Assembly: GCA_039096225.1 (NCBI GenBank)
Contig: JBBPEB010000023.1
Span: 496,501-560,500, forward strand
Source of the DNA: Blastocystis sp. Blastoise
Lineage: Eukaryota; Sar; Bigyra; Opalinata; Blastocystidae
Direction: 5' to 3'
DNA length: 64,000 nt
The notes below the pieces were generated by a model. It saw only the letters and a list, made by a program, of their open reading frames with translations. It did not search any database and was not told the origin of the DNA. Made by a program: the position numbers and the translations under genes. Shown one piece after another: positions 1-26,133 of the stretch (positions are counted from its first letter, which is position 1; every line of letters starts with the position of its first letter).

Positions 1-711
1 ATAAATATGATGTTTAGCAAGAAAAACAATCTGTGTTATAACGAAGTACCACACTGTTTTTACGATGCAGTTAATGATTGCATAATATCGAGAGACGCAT
101 TGATTTCTGTATAATTATTACAATATTCTTAAATGTATCTTTACTTGTATTTTATTAAATAACGCGTAGTTGAACTACAATAACTGATACTTCATAGTTT
201 TTATCCATTTTTATAGTTCATAGAAAATACTTACCACTATAGCATTTGCCCCATTATTTTCATCACTAACGATCAATAACATTCAATTTTGACTCAAGAA
301 ATTCAGAATACCATCAAAAACTTTCCAAATTATTTGAATATTATACTTTGAAATGGTTACTTAGAACATGCACAATACAATGTTTTAAATAGTTCAACTT
401 GAACATATCTACGAGATACTATACAACGCTTCAAAAGATTTTTTTTATATAAAAGAAGAAAACCGTGACTATTTGATGGTTTTCTGAGTAGATATAAGTA
501 CTTACAATACACCTACTTGTAAGTTTTCATAATGTACGTAAATTCTCCAAGTATTAAGTTTCAAGTTTCACTTTTTTATTGTTTCAATGACTATTTCGCA
601 ATTATCATTATCTATATGAAATTCTTGGAATTTATCTATTGTATATTTAGCGATATATATATAACGATAAGTTACTTTATAATTCTTAGTGAAAATAATT
701 GAATTTTACTA
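1..711. other. Intergenic, AT-rich
   Basis: I see no open reading frame of useful length, RNA gene or repeat array here. It is upstream sequence of the BTB-like gene that starts at 712. A T-rich stretch and several short TA runs are present but I cannot assign a promoter element. Confidence 0.6.
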
Positions 712-4780
<4,069 letters not shown>

Positions 4781-5987
4781 AGCTTATACTGCTATAATTT
4801 GAAGTTTTACTTTTTATTATATTTTTGTATGTCTCACTTTTCTATATTCACGTTTATTTTTAAATATATACATTAATAGAATTATTGTTTTTTGTTTATT
4901 TTTATTCAAAATATATAGAATGATAAATAAATATCTTTTTATTCATGATATATTACATATATACAGTTTTGATTGTACTATCTTATATATATTCCATAAT
5001 CAACAACATGTATTATTTATTATAATAGATTTCTTGTATGATTAAATAAATCAAATATTTTTATAATTTTATAAGAATAATATATGTATATGTTTATAAA
5101 CTTCATGATTCACATACGTTTTTATTATTAACAACAATATTTCTCAATTATAATGACAGTGGCTATATATATATTTATATAGCCATCTCTTTCATATCCT
5201 TTAGAACCTCACTAAACATCAAATAAGAACCAATCATAAAATAAAAAAATATTGATAATAGTTAATACATATATTTATCAAACCATAATATGAAAGTTAC
5301 ATATATCCTATTTTATATAATAAAGATATATAAAGATAATAACTTTTTATATATAATGAATCTTATAGTATACTTGAAAACAAAGAAAATGCGCGTTTGT
5401 TCAACTAAATATCACGAAGTGAGTTTATTTACAATCAAAACTATAGTAGAATTCATATATAATAAGAAAATATATTTGAAATGAATAAAAAATATATATC
5501 CGAATGAAATGAGAAGAAAAACAAGTTTTCTCTGCTTAAACAAGAGAATTCTTTGTTCGTTATATATTCTAACATAACATATTATAAATAAATATACTAA
5601 TTAAACTAATTTGACTCAAAACATATAAAATTTTTCACTTTCAATTCACCAAAAATAAAGTTTTCATGCATGTTTAAATAATGCGTATAATATTTAAGAA
5701 TTATGAATAATATATTCATATGCTATGCTTATAGTTACTGCTAAACATAATAAAAAAAAATTTAAAAATTCAGATAATTCAATGTTAGGTATTGAGAAAT
5801 TAAAAAATTTTTTCTTTGTTGTCATGATTATTAGAAAATTCCACGATTATATAAAACTCTTTTTATTTGTAAAAAACTTAAATTTTTGGATTACAATTCA
5901 TGTTTGTTCTTTCGTTTCACTGATTCATGCTCTAGTATATATACATTTTAAATAGTAAGTAAATTGTTTTTATATAGTTAAAGGAAA
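4781..5987. other. Intergenic, AT-rich
   Basis: Short open frames exist here (for example 5290-5484 and 5725-5955) but their composition is AT-biased noise, they resemble no family I know, and none fits the exon style of the neighbours. I see no RNA gene. The 3' part must hold the promoter of the gene at 5988. Confidence 0.55.
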
Positions 5988-7956
5988 ATGTATCGAAATT
6001 TAGAAAAAGAAGCTCAAGTTGATCCAAATAAGTTTATAGAAAAAGGGATGATAACATTTTTTGGAACTGAAAGAAGTCTTCATTGTTCTCTTTCAAAAGA
6101 GAGATTAGTTTTATATCCTGAAAGTTGGTTGTATAAAACTTGGCTAAATGCAGCAAATGAGAATGGTGGTGAGTTTTATACTGGATATCCTGAACGTAAT
6201 TTGGAATTAATTATTGCTCATATGAGAGGAGAGCATATTAATATAGATATGAAAGATCATACAGAATTATCTTTATTAATTAATGATTTTAATGAGCATG
6301 ATGTTAAACCTCCTCAATATATACTAGAAAGAATTTCAGAGCAGAAATGGAATGATGGTACTAAAGGTATATATAAATATTTATCGATAATAAATGAGAA
6401 TAGTATAAAGCAGAAAGAGGAAATGAATTTTATGAATAAAAATGATAATAATAAAATAGTTCTTTTGAATAAATTAATTGATTTAATGAATCAGTTAATA
6501 GGTGATAATAAAAGTCTAAAAGAAGATAATAGTTATTTGAAAAATAGTATAAATGAAATAAAGAATGATATAAAAGTGTTTAAGGAAGATCATAATAGTA
6601 TAATGAATGATATGAAAGTGTTTAAAGAAGATCATAATAGCATAATGAATGATATTAAGATATTTAAAGAAGATAATGATAGTATGATGAATGATATAAA
6701 GAATCTAAAAGAAGATAATAATAGTATAAAGAATAATAATGAAATAAATCGTATTAATCTATGTGAGTGTAAGAATGATAATAAATCTATTTTAAATAAT
6801 ATAATTAATTTGAAATCTTCATTAGATGAAATAAATAAAAGTCAAGTAAATTCAAATAATAAAATAGATCATTTTAATTCAATTATATGTAATGATACTA
6901 TTAATAAAAAGGAAATAAATCAATTACCTAATAATATAGATATTCAAAACAAATATCATGTTAATAAATGTAATTCTTCTTCTTCTCCTCCTAGTGTATC
7001 GATACCATTATCTCCTTCTTCTCCTCCTTCTTCTCCTTCTTCTCCTTCTTCTCCTTCTCCTTCTTCTTCTTCTCCTTCTTCTCCTTCTTCTCCTACTTCT
7101 TCTTCTCCTTCATTACCATCTATTTTTCATCGTCAATCTATACATTTGTTTAATCATGATATAACTGATAATAATGGATTTAGTAAAAGTAAAATATTAA
7201 AAAAGAATAGAACATATATTTCTATATTAAATAACTGGCTTGGTAAAGAAAGAAAATGGAAATTATTATTTAGGTATATATATTTGTTTATTATTTATTA
7301 TTATCATATATATAGAGCAAGTGAACATAAGTATTCTGCACGTGAATTCCATAAATATTGTGATAATAAAGGAGAAACAGTAACTTTAATCAAACATATA
7401 GGTCATAATAATCATATTAATATATTTGGAGGATATACAGATCAAAGTTGGGAATCAAAAAAAAGTAACTGTATATATTTTATTATAGATAAATAATTAT
7501 TATATATTTTGTATTATAGATAAATAAATATTATATATATTATTCTATTATAAATAAAAAATTATATATTTCATATTACAGATAAATAAATATTATATAT
7601 ATTATTCTATTATAAATAAAAAATTATATTTTTCTATAGACTTTAAACCCTATTCAAAAGAGTTTCTATTTACTTTAAGTAACGAACATAATATTCCTCC
7701 TACTCAATATCTACATAATGATAATAATGATAATAGCTTTAGTATATTATATAATCCTTCATTTGGACCTATTTTTGGTTCTTATGATTTCGCTTTATCT
7801 GATGATTGCCATAATAATATTTTTTCTGTTTGTAATGCACATTCTTATCAACATATTAATACACCTCAAAACTCATCATTATTTGTTAATACTAATAATC
7901 CTAATTCTGTAAATGCGTTTAAGGTAGATGATTATGAAGTGTGGCAAAGAATATAA
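5988..7956 (+). CDS. BTB-like, coiled-coil, TLDc-domain protein
   Basis: Start MYRNLEKEAQVD. Residues about 25-105 look like a BTB-like fold. A coiled coil follows (about 140-310) with tandem FKEDHNSIMNDMK-type repeats, then a Ser/Pro-rich low-complexity stretch (about 335-375). The TLDc domain begins at WLGKERKWKLLFR, continues after a GTATATA...TATATAG intron (about 7275-7315) with ASEHKYSAREFHKYCD and an IFGGYT motif, and is completed by a last exon from about 7641 holding the SFGPIFG motif, ending VDDYEVWQRI before TAA at 7954. TLDc domains occur in oxidation-resistance proteins and V-ATPase regulators (family knowledge); no catalytic activity is established for this architecture. The BTB plus TLDc combination recurs in the genes at 8723 and 31099, but the long coiled coil and Ser/Pro linker are unique to this copy. 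Confidence 0.8.
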
Positions 7957-8722
7957 ATTATTTTTATTAATATTCTATTATTATTTCTTATATTGTTTTT
8001 TTTTTATTGCTATTTATTATATTGCTTTTTTTGTTATTTATTATTCTTTCAGTAGTGGTAAAATAATTATTATGAAGGTTTTTCAAGAACTCCTTCTGTA
8101 TTATTGTTTATTTTTTGTTTTTATATGAAAAGAATACATAAAATTATTATTTTTTCTGTGTGTTTTAAACACAATGCAAAGAAACAGTAATTTATAATAA
8201 AAATATGCTATTAACTTTTATACTATATTTATTTAATTATGACAATAAAGTCTACACATAAAAAACATATAGATAAGATAAGAAAAGAGATTGAACTCTA
8301 AAAAAATATATTTCCATGATCTATATACATAATATAATTAATAGTTAATAGAATGTGTTTATATATAGAATATAAACGCTTTATAAGCTTCTATCTCTCA
8401 AAACAAATCACTCATCAAAACTATTAGCTATAATAAACTAATTAAAACATACGAATAGTGATCTAGATATTCACTATACATATTTCAAATAACTATAAGC
8501 AACTTTTCTCAATTAAAAAAATGTTTTTGTAATTATATGTTTTATTTCATTACCTTTTTTCACATCATGAGAATCATTAAATGGAAATATCATTTTAGTA
8601 AAATAAATAATAGTACAATGTACTAAAAACCTAATATAGATAAAAAAATTAGAAACTACTAAAAATAGAATATAGTTTTCCTTTGTTATCGTAGTTATGT
8701 AATTAATATTTTAGGAATTAAA
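7957..8722. other. Intergenic, AT-rich
   Basis: Spacer between two TLDc paralogues in tandem. T-rich at the start (3' side of the upstream gene), mixed later. No gene, RNA or repeat array recognised. Confidence 0.6.
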
Positions 8723-10572
8723 ATGGTAAAACAGAAAATTCTATTTGATTTAGATCGATTTAATCGATTTAAAGAAGATATAAATGTATATGAAGAATTA
8801 TTAGCAGATGTAGTCAATGTATTTTCTGCTGTTCTGAATCTTGGTGTCCATTCTGGTGCGTCTATTACTCGTCTTATCAAACATATTGCAGATGATTGTA
8901 TTGAGAATCCAAATGGTAATAATTGTTCATTTGAAAAGCCTTTAGATGAAACAAAGAATTTCCAAGATATAAATATTATGGATACAATTGATCTAGATAC
9001 TGAAGAAGATAATGATATAGATTTTATTCGATTTACGAATAGTGGTCCTGTATTTAGTGTTTCTAAAAAAATGATGGATCCCTTGAAAGGTTCTTATATA
9101 GAAGAACAGCGTCCTGAAGAATTAAGAACCTCTGATGGAACTATTTTTCTTGGTTATGATGGTAACGATGGTTATGTTTATTATTTATTAGATTATTTAA
9201 ATGGTAAAAAAATTAATTTTAATTCTCTTGATTATGAAGAACAATTAGGTTTATTAGATTTATTTGAATTTTGTTGTTTACCTATACCTGCTGAATTAGT
9301 GGATTGTAGAGAAAGACGAGATATGAAAAAGAAGAAATATGAAGAAAATGATGAAGTTTGTTTATATATAAATAATAAGAAAGATGAATTATTAGTTCAA
9401 TATTGGAAACAAAATAATAATATATGGAAACAAATAATTAAGAATTATGATCGTGGATATGTAAAATATAATCATATAGAGAATATATTATATATTGATC
9501 TTCAATATACATATATTAATTATATTTATGAATATTTAAAAAATAATTATTTAGATATTCCTGAAGAAAAAGTATCTTCTATAAATAAAGAATTATTAGA
9601 GAAAGAAATGTATTCTGTTTTTGGTGATAAAGGAAAAGAAATCGTTCAAGAATGTTTTATTCATTTTAAAGTATTTAAAGGTACAAGTATATTAAAGAAT
9701 AAAATTATGGAAGCATCTCTTTTAAGTTGGCTTCCTAAAGAAAATAAATGGAAACTATTATTTAGGTATATTGTTTTTTTATTATTATTTATTTTTTTTT
9801 AAATTTTATTATTATTATATATTTATTATTATTATATATTTATTATTATTATTATGTTTATTATTATATATTATTATTATAGTCTTTATTATTATATATT
9901 TATTATTATATATTTATTCTTATATATTTATTATTATATATTTATTATTATTATATCTATATATAGAGCAAGTGAACATGAATATAAAGCAAGTGAATTT
10001 CATAAATATTGTGATAACAAAGGAGAAACAATTACTCTTATTAAACATATAGGTCATAATAATAATGAAAATATATTTGGAGGATATACGAATCAAAGTT
10101 GGGAATCACCTAGTTCAGGATGTATATATATATTAATATATATATGAAAAATTATTACAATTATTTTTATATATATTTCAATAATATCTATATATATATT
10201 AACATATATATAAGTTCTATATATGTATTTTTATATATCAATAATATATATATAGTATATAAGACATATTCAGAAGAATTCTTATTTACTTTGAGTAATG
10301 AACATGGTATTCCTCCTACTAAATATGATTATGCTGCAGGTGACAAAAGTTATGGAATCGGCTGTTCTGCTTCTTTTGGTCCTTTATTTGGTGGTGGAAA
10401 TGATATAAGAATCTCAAATAATTGTCATAATAATTCTGATTCTTATTGTAATGCTAGCTGTTATGATGAAATTAATACAAATCAAAATAATTCTTTATTT
10501 GTAAACACAAATAATTCAAAAGCTACTAATAATTTTATTATAGAAGATTATGAAATCTGGGGAAAAGAATAA
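8723..10572 (+). CDS. Double BTB-like plus TLDc-domain protein
   Basis: The first exon (8723 to about 9764) starts MVKQKILFDLDRF and encodes an N-terminal helical region, a BTB-like domain (about residues 110-200, with DFIRFTNSGPVFSVS and a DGTIFLGYDG turn), a second BTB-like domain (about 215-280) and the start of the TLDc domain at WLPKENKWKLLFR. A 200-base AT-rich intron is followed by the exon with ASEHEYKASEFHKYCD and IFGGYTNQSWE, a further (TA)-rich intron, and a last exon with TYSEEFLFTLSNEH, SFGPLFGGGNDI and FIIEDYEIWGKE before TAA. It is co-directional and adjacent to the TLDc gene at 5988, and most similar in layout to the one at 31099. Function unknown beyond the family assignment. 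Confidence 0.82.
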
Positions 10573-10912
10573 TTTTTTTTTATATTTATATTTTTTTTTA
10601 TTTTTTATGAAGTTTATTATAATATATTTATATATTAAAAATTTATATATATATATGTTATTAATATTCAATTATTATATATTTTTTATATTATTATAAG
10701 TTTATATTTATTTCATTTGACTTTTTTATTATATTATATGCTAACAAAGCGTTATTTTTCTAGTTGAATGAATGAAATTATAATTTGTTTGTTTTCTATT
10801 AATAACAAACAAAATTTATATAAATAAAATGTATATAATAAATATCTAAATAAAAAAAAATAAAAACATATTATTGAAGAGAGAAAAAAAGAATAATACT
10901 AAAATATATATA
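10573..10912. other. Convergent 3' spacer
   Basis: AT-only sequence between the ends of the TLDc gene (+) and the ankyrin gene (-). It holds A and T homopolymer runs that could serve polyadenylation of both. No gene. Confidence 0.6.
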
Positions 10913-19193
<8,281 letters not shown>

Positions 19194-20281
19194 TTTCGTA
19201 ATTTCGAATATTTTAAATTATTTAAACAATAAACAATATATGAAAAGAATTCTGTTTCAAAAAAAAGAATCAGATTTCTGAAAAATATCTGAAAATTAAG
19301 TTTCCACTGTTAAAAATAGGAGATTCGTTGTTTTCAGATATTCTTCTTGATCTCATTGAAATCAGTAGACTAAGTGATTCTATATAGTTAGAGTTTATAA
19401 AAATGACTTATAGACTATTTGTTGTATCTTGGATATAATTTTATTGAACAGTTCTCAGATAAATAATAGTAATTCAATATTTAAGTCAGAATTATTAGTT
19501 GATTATTAATCAAAGTGTTATTGAGAATGCAAAAGAATGATAAATACTATTGTATGACATTTTTTTAGAATGTATGTGTTTTAATGTGTGATAAATATAA
19601 ATGTAGTTATTTAAGATGACTGTAAACAATATTTACATATCAATGGTATACTTTGTATTGATTTAGAAAATGAATATTTTATGTAATTTGAATGAATTGT
19701 TTTGAAATGTTTTCTTTTTGCATTTATGATATATTTTTATGATATATTCACAACATACATACTGTGACTATGTATTCTGTGTTGTATATTGTTTGTTTTA
19801 CTAAAAAAATACAATAAAAAACAATAAAACGAAACAATATATTTTTATGGAATGAATATTTTTATTAAAAAAAGACCAAAAAACATATATATATTTGAAT
19901 GATATATAACATAGAAAATGATGAAGAAGAATGAGAAATAATTCAAACTAAATAAATTATTTCCATATTGATAAGATACTTATTGAACAATATGTATGAA
20001 TAGAAAAAAAAAATATATATATATTTATATATAGAAGGAAAAGAAAATACTTTTGTTTTTAATAAGAAACATATAGAATAGACATATTTTTGTTTATATA
20101 TAAAATAGAATGAATAATGAATATAAACAATATAGTAAAATAAAAAAATAAGAATAAAATTCTACAATATAAAAAAAATATAGAAATAAAAATATTATAT
20201 AAATAAAAACAATAAAAATTTATTAATAATAATGAATAGTATTAGATATATATATATATAAATAGAAAAAATAATGAATAT
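19194..20281. other. Intergenic, upstream of the ankyrin gene
   Basis: About 1.1 kb between two minus-strand genes. It contains the promoter of the ankyrin gene (right of 19193) and the 3' region of the metalloprotease gene. AT-rich, with no gene, RNA or repeat array that I can support. Confidence 0.6.
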
Positions 20282-22968
20282 TTACATTCCACTAATATCA
20301 ATATCATTGACATCAATTTCAATATCATTATCATCAATAATAATACCATCATCATTATTAGTAGTATTAATAGTATTATTATTATAATTACTAGTATTCA
20401 TATAAGTCATTGATGTAGTACTGATAGGTATAGGATTCATATTACTATTACTTATATTATTATTACTATTAATACTATTATTCATATTATAATTATTGAT
20501 ATTACTATTACTATTAATACTATTATTCATATTATAATTATTGATATTACTATTACTATTAATACTATTATTCATATCATTATTATTCATATTATTATTA
20601 TTCATTGATTGTGTATTGATTAAGCATGTAGAAGCATGAGTTTGTTGAGCAAATGGAGATACAGGAACAACAACTGTAGTTCCATGAAGACTTACAGTAG
20701 TTGCATTAGCAGGAATTACCGTGGGAGTTGCATAAGTCACCGACATATCTGAAGGGAATGGTTCACCTGTTACGTCACGTACAACTGTACCTAAAACAGC
20801 TGTTGAAACATTTGTATTTTCAGGAACAGGATTCATTACAACAGGTGTTGTATTTATAACCGTGGGAATATGAACAACGGTAAGTTGATGACCTTCTGGA
20901 GTTACAAATACTTCAGAAGGCATAACAGTTGTTGAATTTTGATTTATATTCAGGGGAATTGTAGCTGTAGGATTCATTGAATTCTCAGTAGATGAAATAG
21001 CTGATGATTTCATAATACTATTATTAATAGTAGTAGTATTATTACTAGGAGTAACAGCAGGAATAGGAGTAGTAATAATAGAATTAGTATTTAGAATATT
21101 TGTACCATTAAGATTTTGTCCATTTGAATATATAATTGAAGATAAAGGTTGTGTTTTATCATAATCTGTTATAATAGGAACAGGAGAATTATTCTTTTGT
21201 AAACCATACATACTCATTTCAACTTCTTTTTTATGTCCATTTGAGTCATTCTATAATAAAAATATATATATATATAATATTCAAGAATTTATAGAATAAT
21301 TATATTTATTTAATTTATATTTAATTTATTTAATTTATATTTAATTTATAACAAGTATAATAATAAATTTAACCATAATAATATTTATAAATATATACTC
21401 TTTCATCCTGTTTAACTTGTTTTCTAATTTTCTTTTCCATATTTTTATTCTTTGCACTATCACTTCCACATATAGTACAACAACAAGAAATTAAAAATAA
21501 TATAAGGAATAGAATTGTGATTACTAAAATAATTGTACCTTCTATATATATTTATTATAATTAAATAATATTAAATATAACTATTTATTACATAATATAA
21601 TATATATATTTAAATGATAATAATAATAATCATATATACATAAAATAGACTATAATATATATATATATATACCAACAGATGTTTCAATATAAGTAATAAC
21701 ATCACCAACAAAATCATATTGAGGTAAAACTAAAGGAGGTATTTCTCTATTTATTTGTACATTATAATTATCATCAGTATTTGCATATATAATTAAATAA
21801 ATAAGACCAGTAGAAGATATAGTAGAGAGAGTGACGGTTTCATTATGACTATTCTCTGTTCTATATATATATTATTTATTATTATTCTTCATAATAATAA
21901 TTATTATAAAGAATAAAATATATTTTAATAATAATAAAATATATTCTAATAATAAAACTATAATAATAATAATAATAAATATATACGATATTTGTGTAAA
22001 ATCATATATAGATCTCGGTAATTGTTCAGAAATAAATATATCAGGATTACCATCATGTATTCCATTAACAGAAATAGATAATTTACCTTCTATATATAAT
22101 GGTTGATCTATTTTATAAACAGAATATTGACCACGTATCATAGATTCAGTAGCGTTACAAATACTACAGAGGGATCTGAGGGATTGTGTTCCTTTCTGTA
22201 AATTCTGAATTGAATATAATACTGGAGAATTACAAGAAGTTCCTATATATAAAGTAAATAAATTTATATATATATAGAGTAAATAATATATATATATATA
22301 AAGTAAATAATATATATATATATATATATATATAATTTAAAAAAAAATCGATATAAAAATTAAATAAATAAAAAAATATCTTATATATACCTTTCCAATT
22401 TTGCATACATTTACATTGTGTTTGTTCTCCGTACATAATACATTGTCCACGACAACTACACACGTGACTATAATCAGAAACACCACAAACATAATCCGAC
22501 GCAACGCACGTGCTACTCTTCAAACTGCCCAATGTAATTAATAGTGTTCCTTTAGTATTTTGTGTGTTATACATACGATTATGTATAGATATATAATAAT
22601 AACCATTATTTAATTGATCACCAGAAATAGTAATAATTTGTATATTTGTATTATTATTATAAGAATCATAATCCATAAAATTTTCTGTATATAAAGTAGG
22701 TTTTGATGCATATTTAACTAATACTAATGGTATAGTATCAGAATTACTTTCTTCTGTATATTGAATAGTTAATAATTGAGTATTACTCACACTAACAGAA
22801 CCAAAATACCAATCTCCGGGTTTTAATGTAAAAACAGAAATAGGAGTATTAAGAGGTAATATATTAATAATATCCTCACAACTTGAACCATAATAACCTG
22901 TTTGACACGTGCAGGAAGGTGCGTCGACACGTAATGAACATGATCCATGACCACTATATATATATATA

Positions 22969-23005
<37 letters not shown>

Positions 23006-24806
23006 TATATATCAATTAAAAAAACTATAAAAATATATATATATTTAAAAAAAACATATATATATATATACTTGCATGTATTCACTTGTGAAGGACAATT
23101 ATTTTTTGATATATCAATATCTAATCGATAACTTAAATCTGATTTACTATATCGACTACAATATACACCAATATACCATGTTCCTACACGTAATCCCTGA
23201 TAAGGATCTATATATAATGTTTGTATATCTTTATTATTACTCCATGAAGATATATCAAAGAAATCATAAGAATCTATTGTAGGTAAATCATTATATTTAA
23301 CTAATAACATCATATCAGCAGTATTTCCAAAATCTCGTTTTATATTAATATATAATCCACTTAATGTATCTGTTATATTTAATGAATAAAATCCCCATAA
23401 ACCATATCTTAATTGTTCTTGATAACTACCACCATAAGTATATACATATGTCATATCTTTAACGCTATTATCAAGAGAAGAACAATCTTCACCAACCCAA
23501 AAACTAGTACATTCACATGAAGGTATATAAGTACTATTATTAACTACACAATTACCGTGATTATTACAATTATTTAAACAAGAAGGTATTTCACATTGGG
23601 TACCTGTCCATCCATAATCACATTCACATGTTCCCTATATATTATTTTTTTATTTTATATATTATTAATTATATATTATATTAATTATATATTATATTAA
23701 TTATATATTATATTATCTATAAATTTATTAATTATATATTATATTAATTATATATTATATTAATTATATATTATATTATCTATAAATTTATTAATTATAT
23801 ATTATTAATTATATATTATATTATCTATAAATTTTATTAATTATATATTATATTAATTATATATTATATTAATTCTATATATTATATATATATACAAATA
23901 AGCATGTTCCTCTACCACTACAACTACCTATTTCAGGATCACTACATGGATCTCGTAAGACTTCTATTGTATAACTATTTGTACTTATACCTAATACACT
24001 TATATATACTAAACCAGGACCAGTAAACTGGGATCCAGTAACAAAGGGGTCCATTTCTATTACTTCAGTTGTAGAAGTACTATTCAATATGCAATAATAA
24101 TAATAAGAATAAGAAGAATAATATTAATAAGAATAATAATAATATTTACATAAATATAAATATAAATATAATATGTTGAATAATCATAAAAAACTATAAT
24201 TAATATATATAAATAAAACATAATAATATACAAAATTTAATATAAAATAATAACATATGTATATATATACCTAGCTGATAGCCATGTAAATTGATTAGGA
24301 GAAGGAGACGTATAAACCATCGAAGCATATATATCAACATCTCCTTGTGTTAATGTAACAATAATCTTTACTTTATAATCAGCAGAAGGAATCATACAAT
24401 CATAAAATTGAAATTGATTGGTTTCAACTGAATTTGTATATTTATATGGATCATCAACAGTTGAAATAACCAAGGGAATCGATCTCTGACCCGTTTGAAA
24501 AGTAGAACATGTCACTCCTGTATAATAACCAGTTGCTATATAAAAATTATATAATATTTGTTATATTTATATATTTATATATATATATAATAAAAGATTT
24601 ATATAATAATAATAATTATATATATATATATACAGGTTTCATCACAAAAACAAACCCCAAATTCATTAATACATGTTCCATGACTGGTACAATTATTTGG
24701 ACAAACAGCTTCGTCACATCCCCTACCTGTAAAGCCTGCGTCACAAATACAATTACCACCAGAACCACATGTACCATGACCATTACATTCACGACCATCT
24801 ATATAG

Positions 24807-24886
<80 letters not shown>

Positions 24887-26102
24887 TATATATATATACG
24901 TGCAGCATCACAAAGATTTTCTTCACATGCGGATCCCCCTCTTGTTGGAACACAATTACATAACCCTGTAGCATGATCACATATATTATTCCCTCCTGAA
25001 CACGTGATTCCATCACTACTTCTATATAATTATATATAAATAGTATATAATTAAATATATAAATAATATATTTTTTTAAAAACTATATATATATATATAT
25101 ATACGTAGGACAAGTAAGAGAAGAACAATCTGTTCCTTCATAACCAGGTAAACACTCGCAGATACCAGAAGAAGTACAAGAACCATGTGACGAGCACATG
25201 TTAGGACAAGATATGGCATCCGTACAAATAGAAGAATAGACTGGACATTCAATTATACCTATATTTATATATATGAATAATCAATACTGAATAATAATAT
25301 AAAAAATTATATATATATATATATATATAATTTAAAAAAATTAATAATAAAAAGAAATAAAAATAATTATAATTATAATTAGATATATATATATATACCT
25401 GCGAATTCACTATTATATGAATTTACATTAATAGAACCACCATTGACAGGGCACGTGACATACGAGGATCCAATAAGAATCTTTAAACGTCCATTTGTAC
25501 ATTCATATTCATGACAACTACCATGTTCAGACGCAGCATTCCCGCGGGAAAATGTACCCATAAAACATAGAGAAGTATCGGATATCGATTCACCATAAGA
25601 AGGTTCAATTAATGTAGAATAAACACTATATATATATATTAAAATTAAATAATAATAATAATAATTCTTATTATAATTTATAATTTATTATTTATTATAA
25701 TATATATACCCTTTATCTCTGCAATGTTTATTACCATACATTTGTATATAAGGACAATAATCAGCAAGAACATCAGAACCACCCAAATTAGGATTTTCAA
25801 AATAAGAATATTGTGAAGGTATAGTTTGTGAATATTGATATAAATTACAATAACCAACACCCATACGATCATGAGTACAACGAGTTTCTAAACTGGAAGT
25901 ACAATAAAATTGAGGTAATGTTGTCCAAGAAGAACAACGATCTCTATATATATATATATAAATGATTCTCTATATGTATGATAATAATAATAATAATAAA
26001 AGAATTAGATAAAAAATCAAGTATATACTATAAATACTATTTATATAAATTATTCGATAAAATACATGATTAAAAGCAATAATATAAAGATTTAAATATT
26101 AA

Positions 26103-26133
<31 letters not shown>
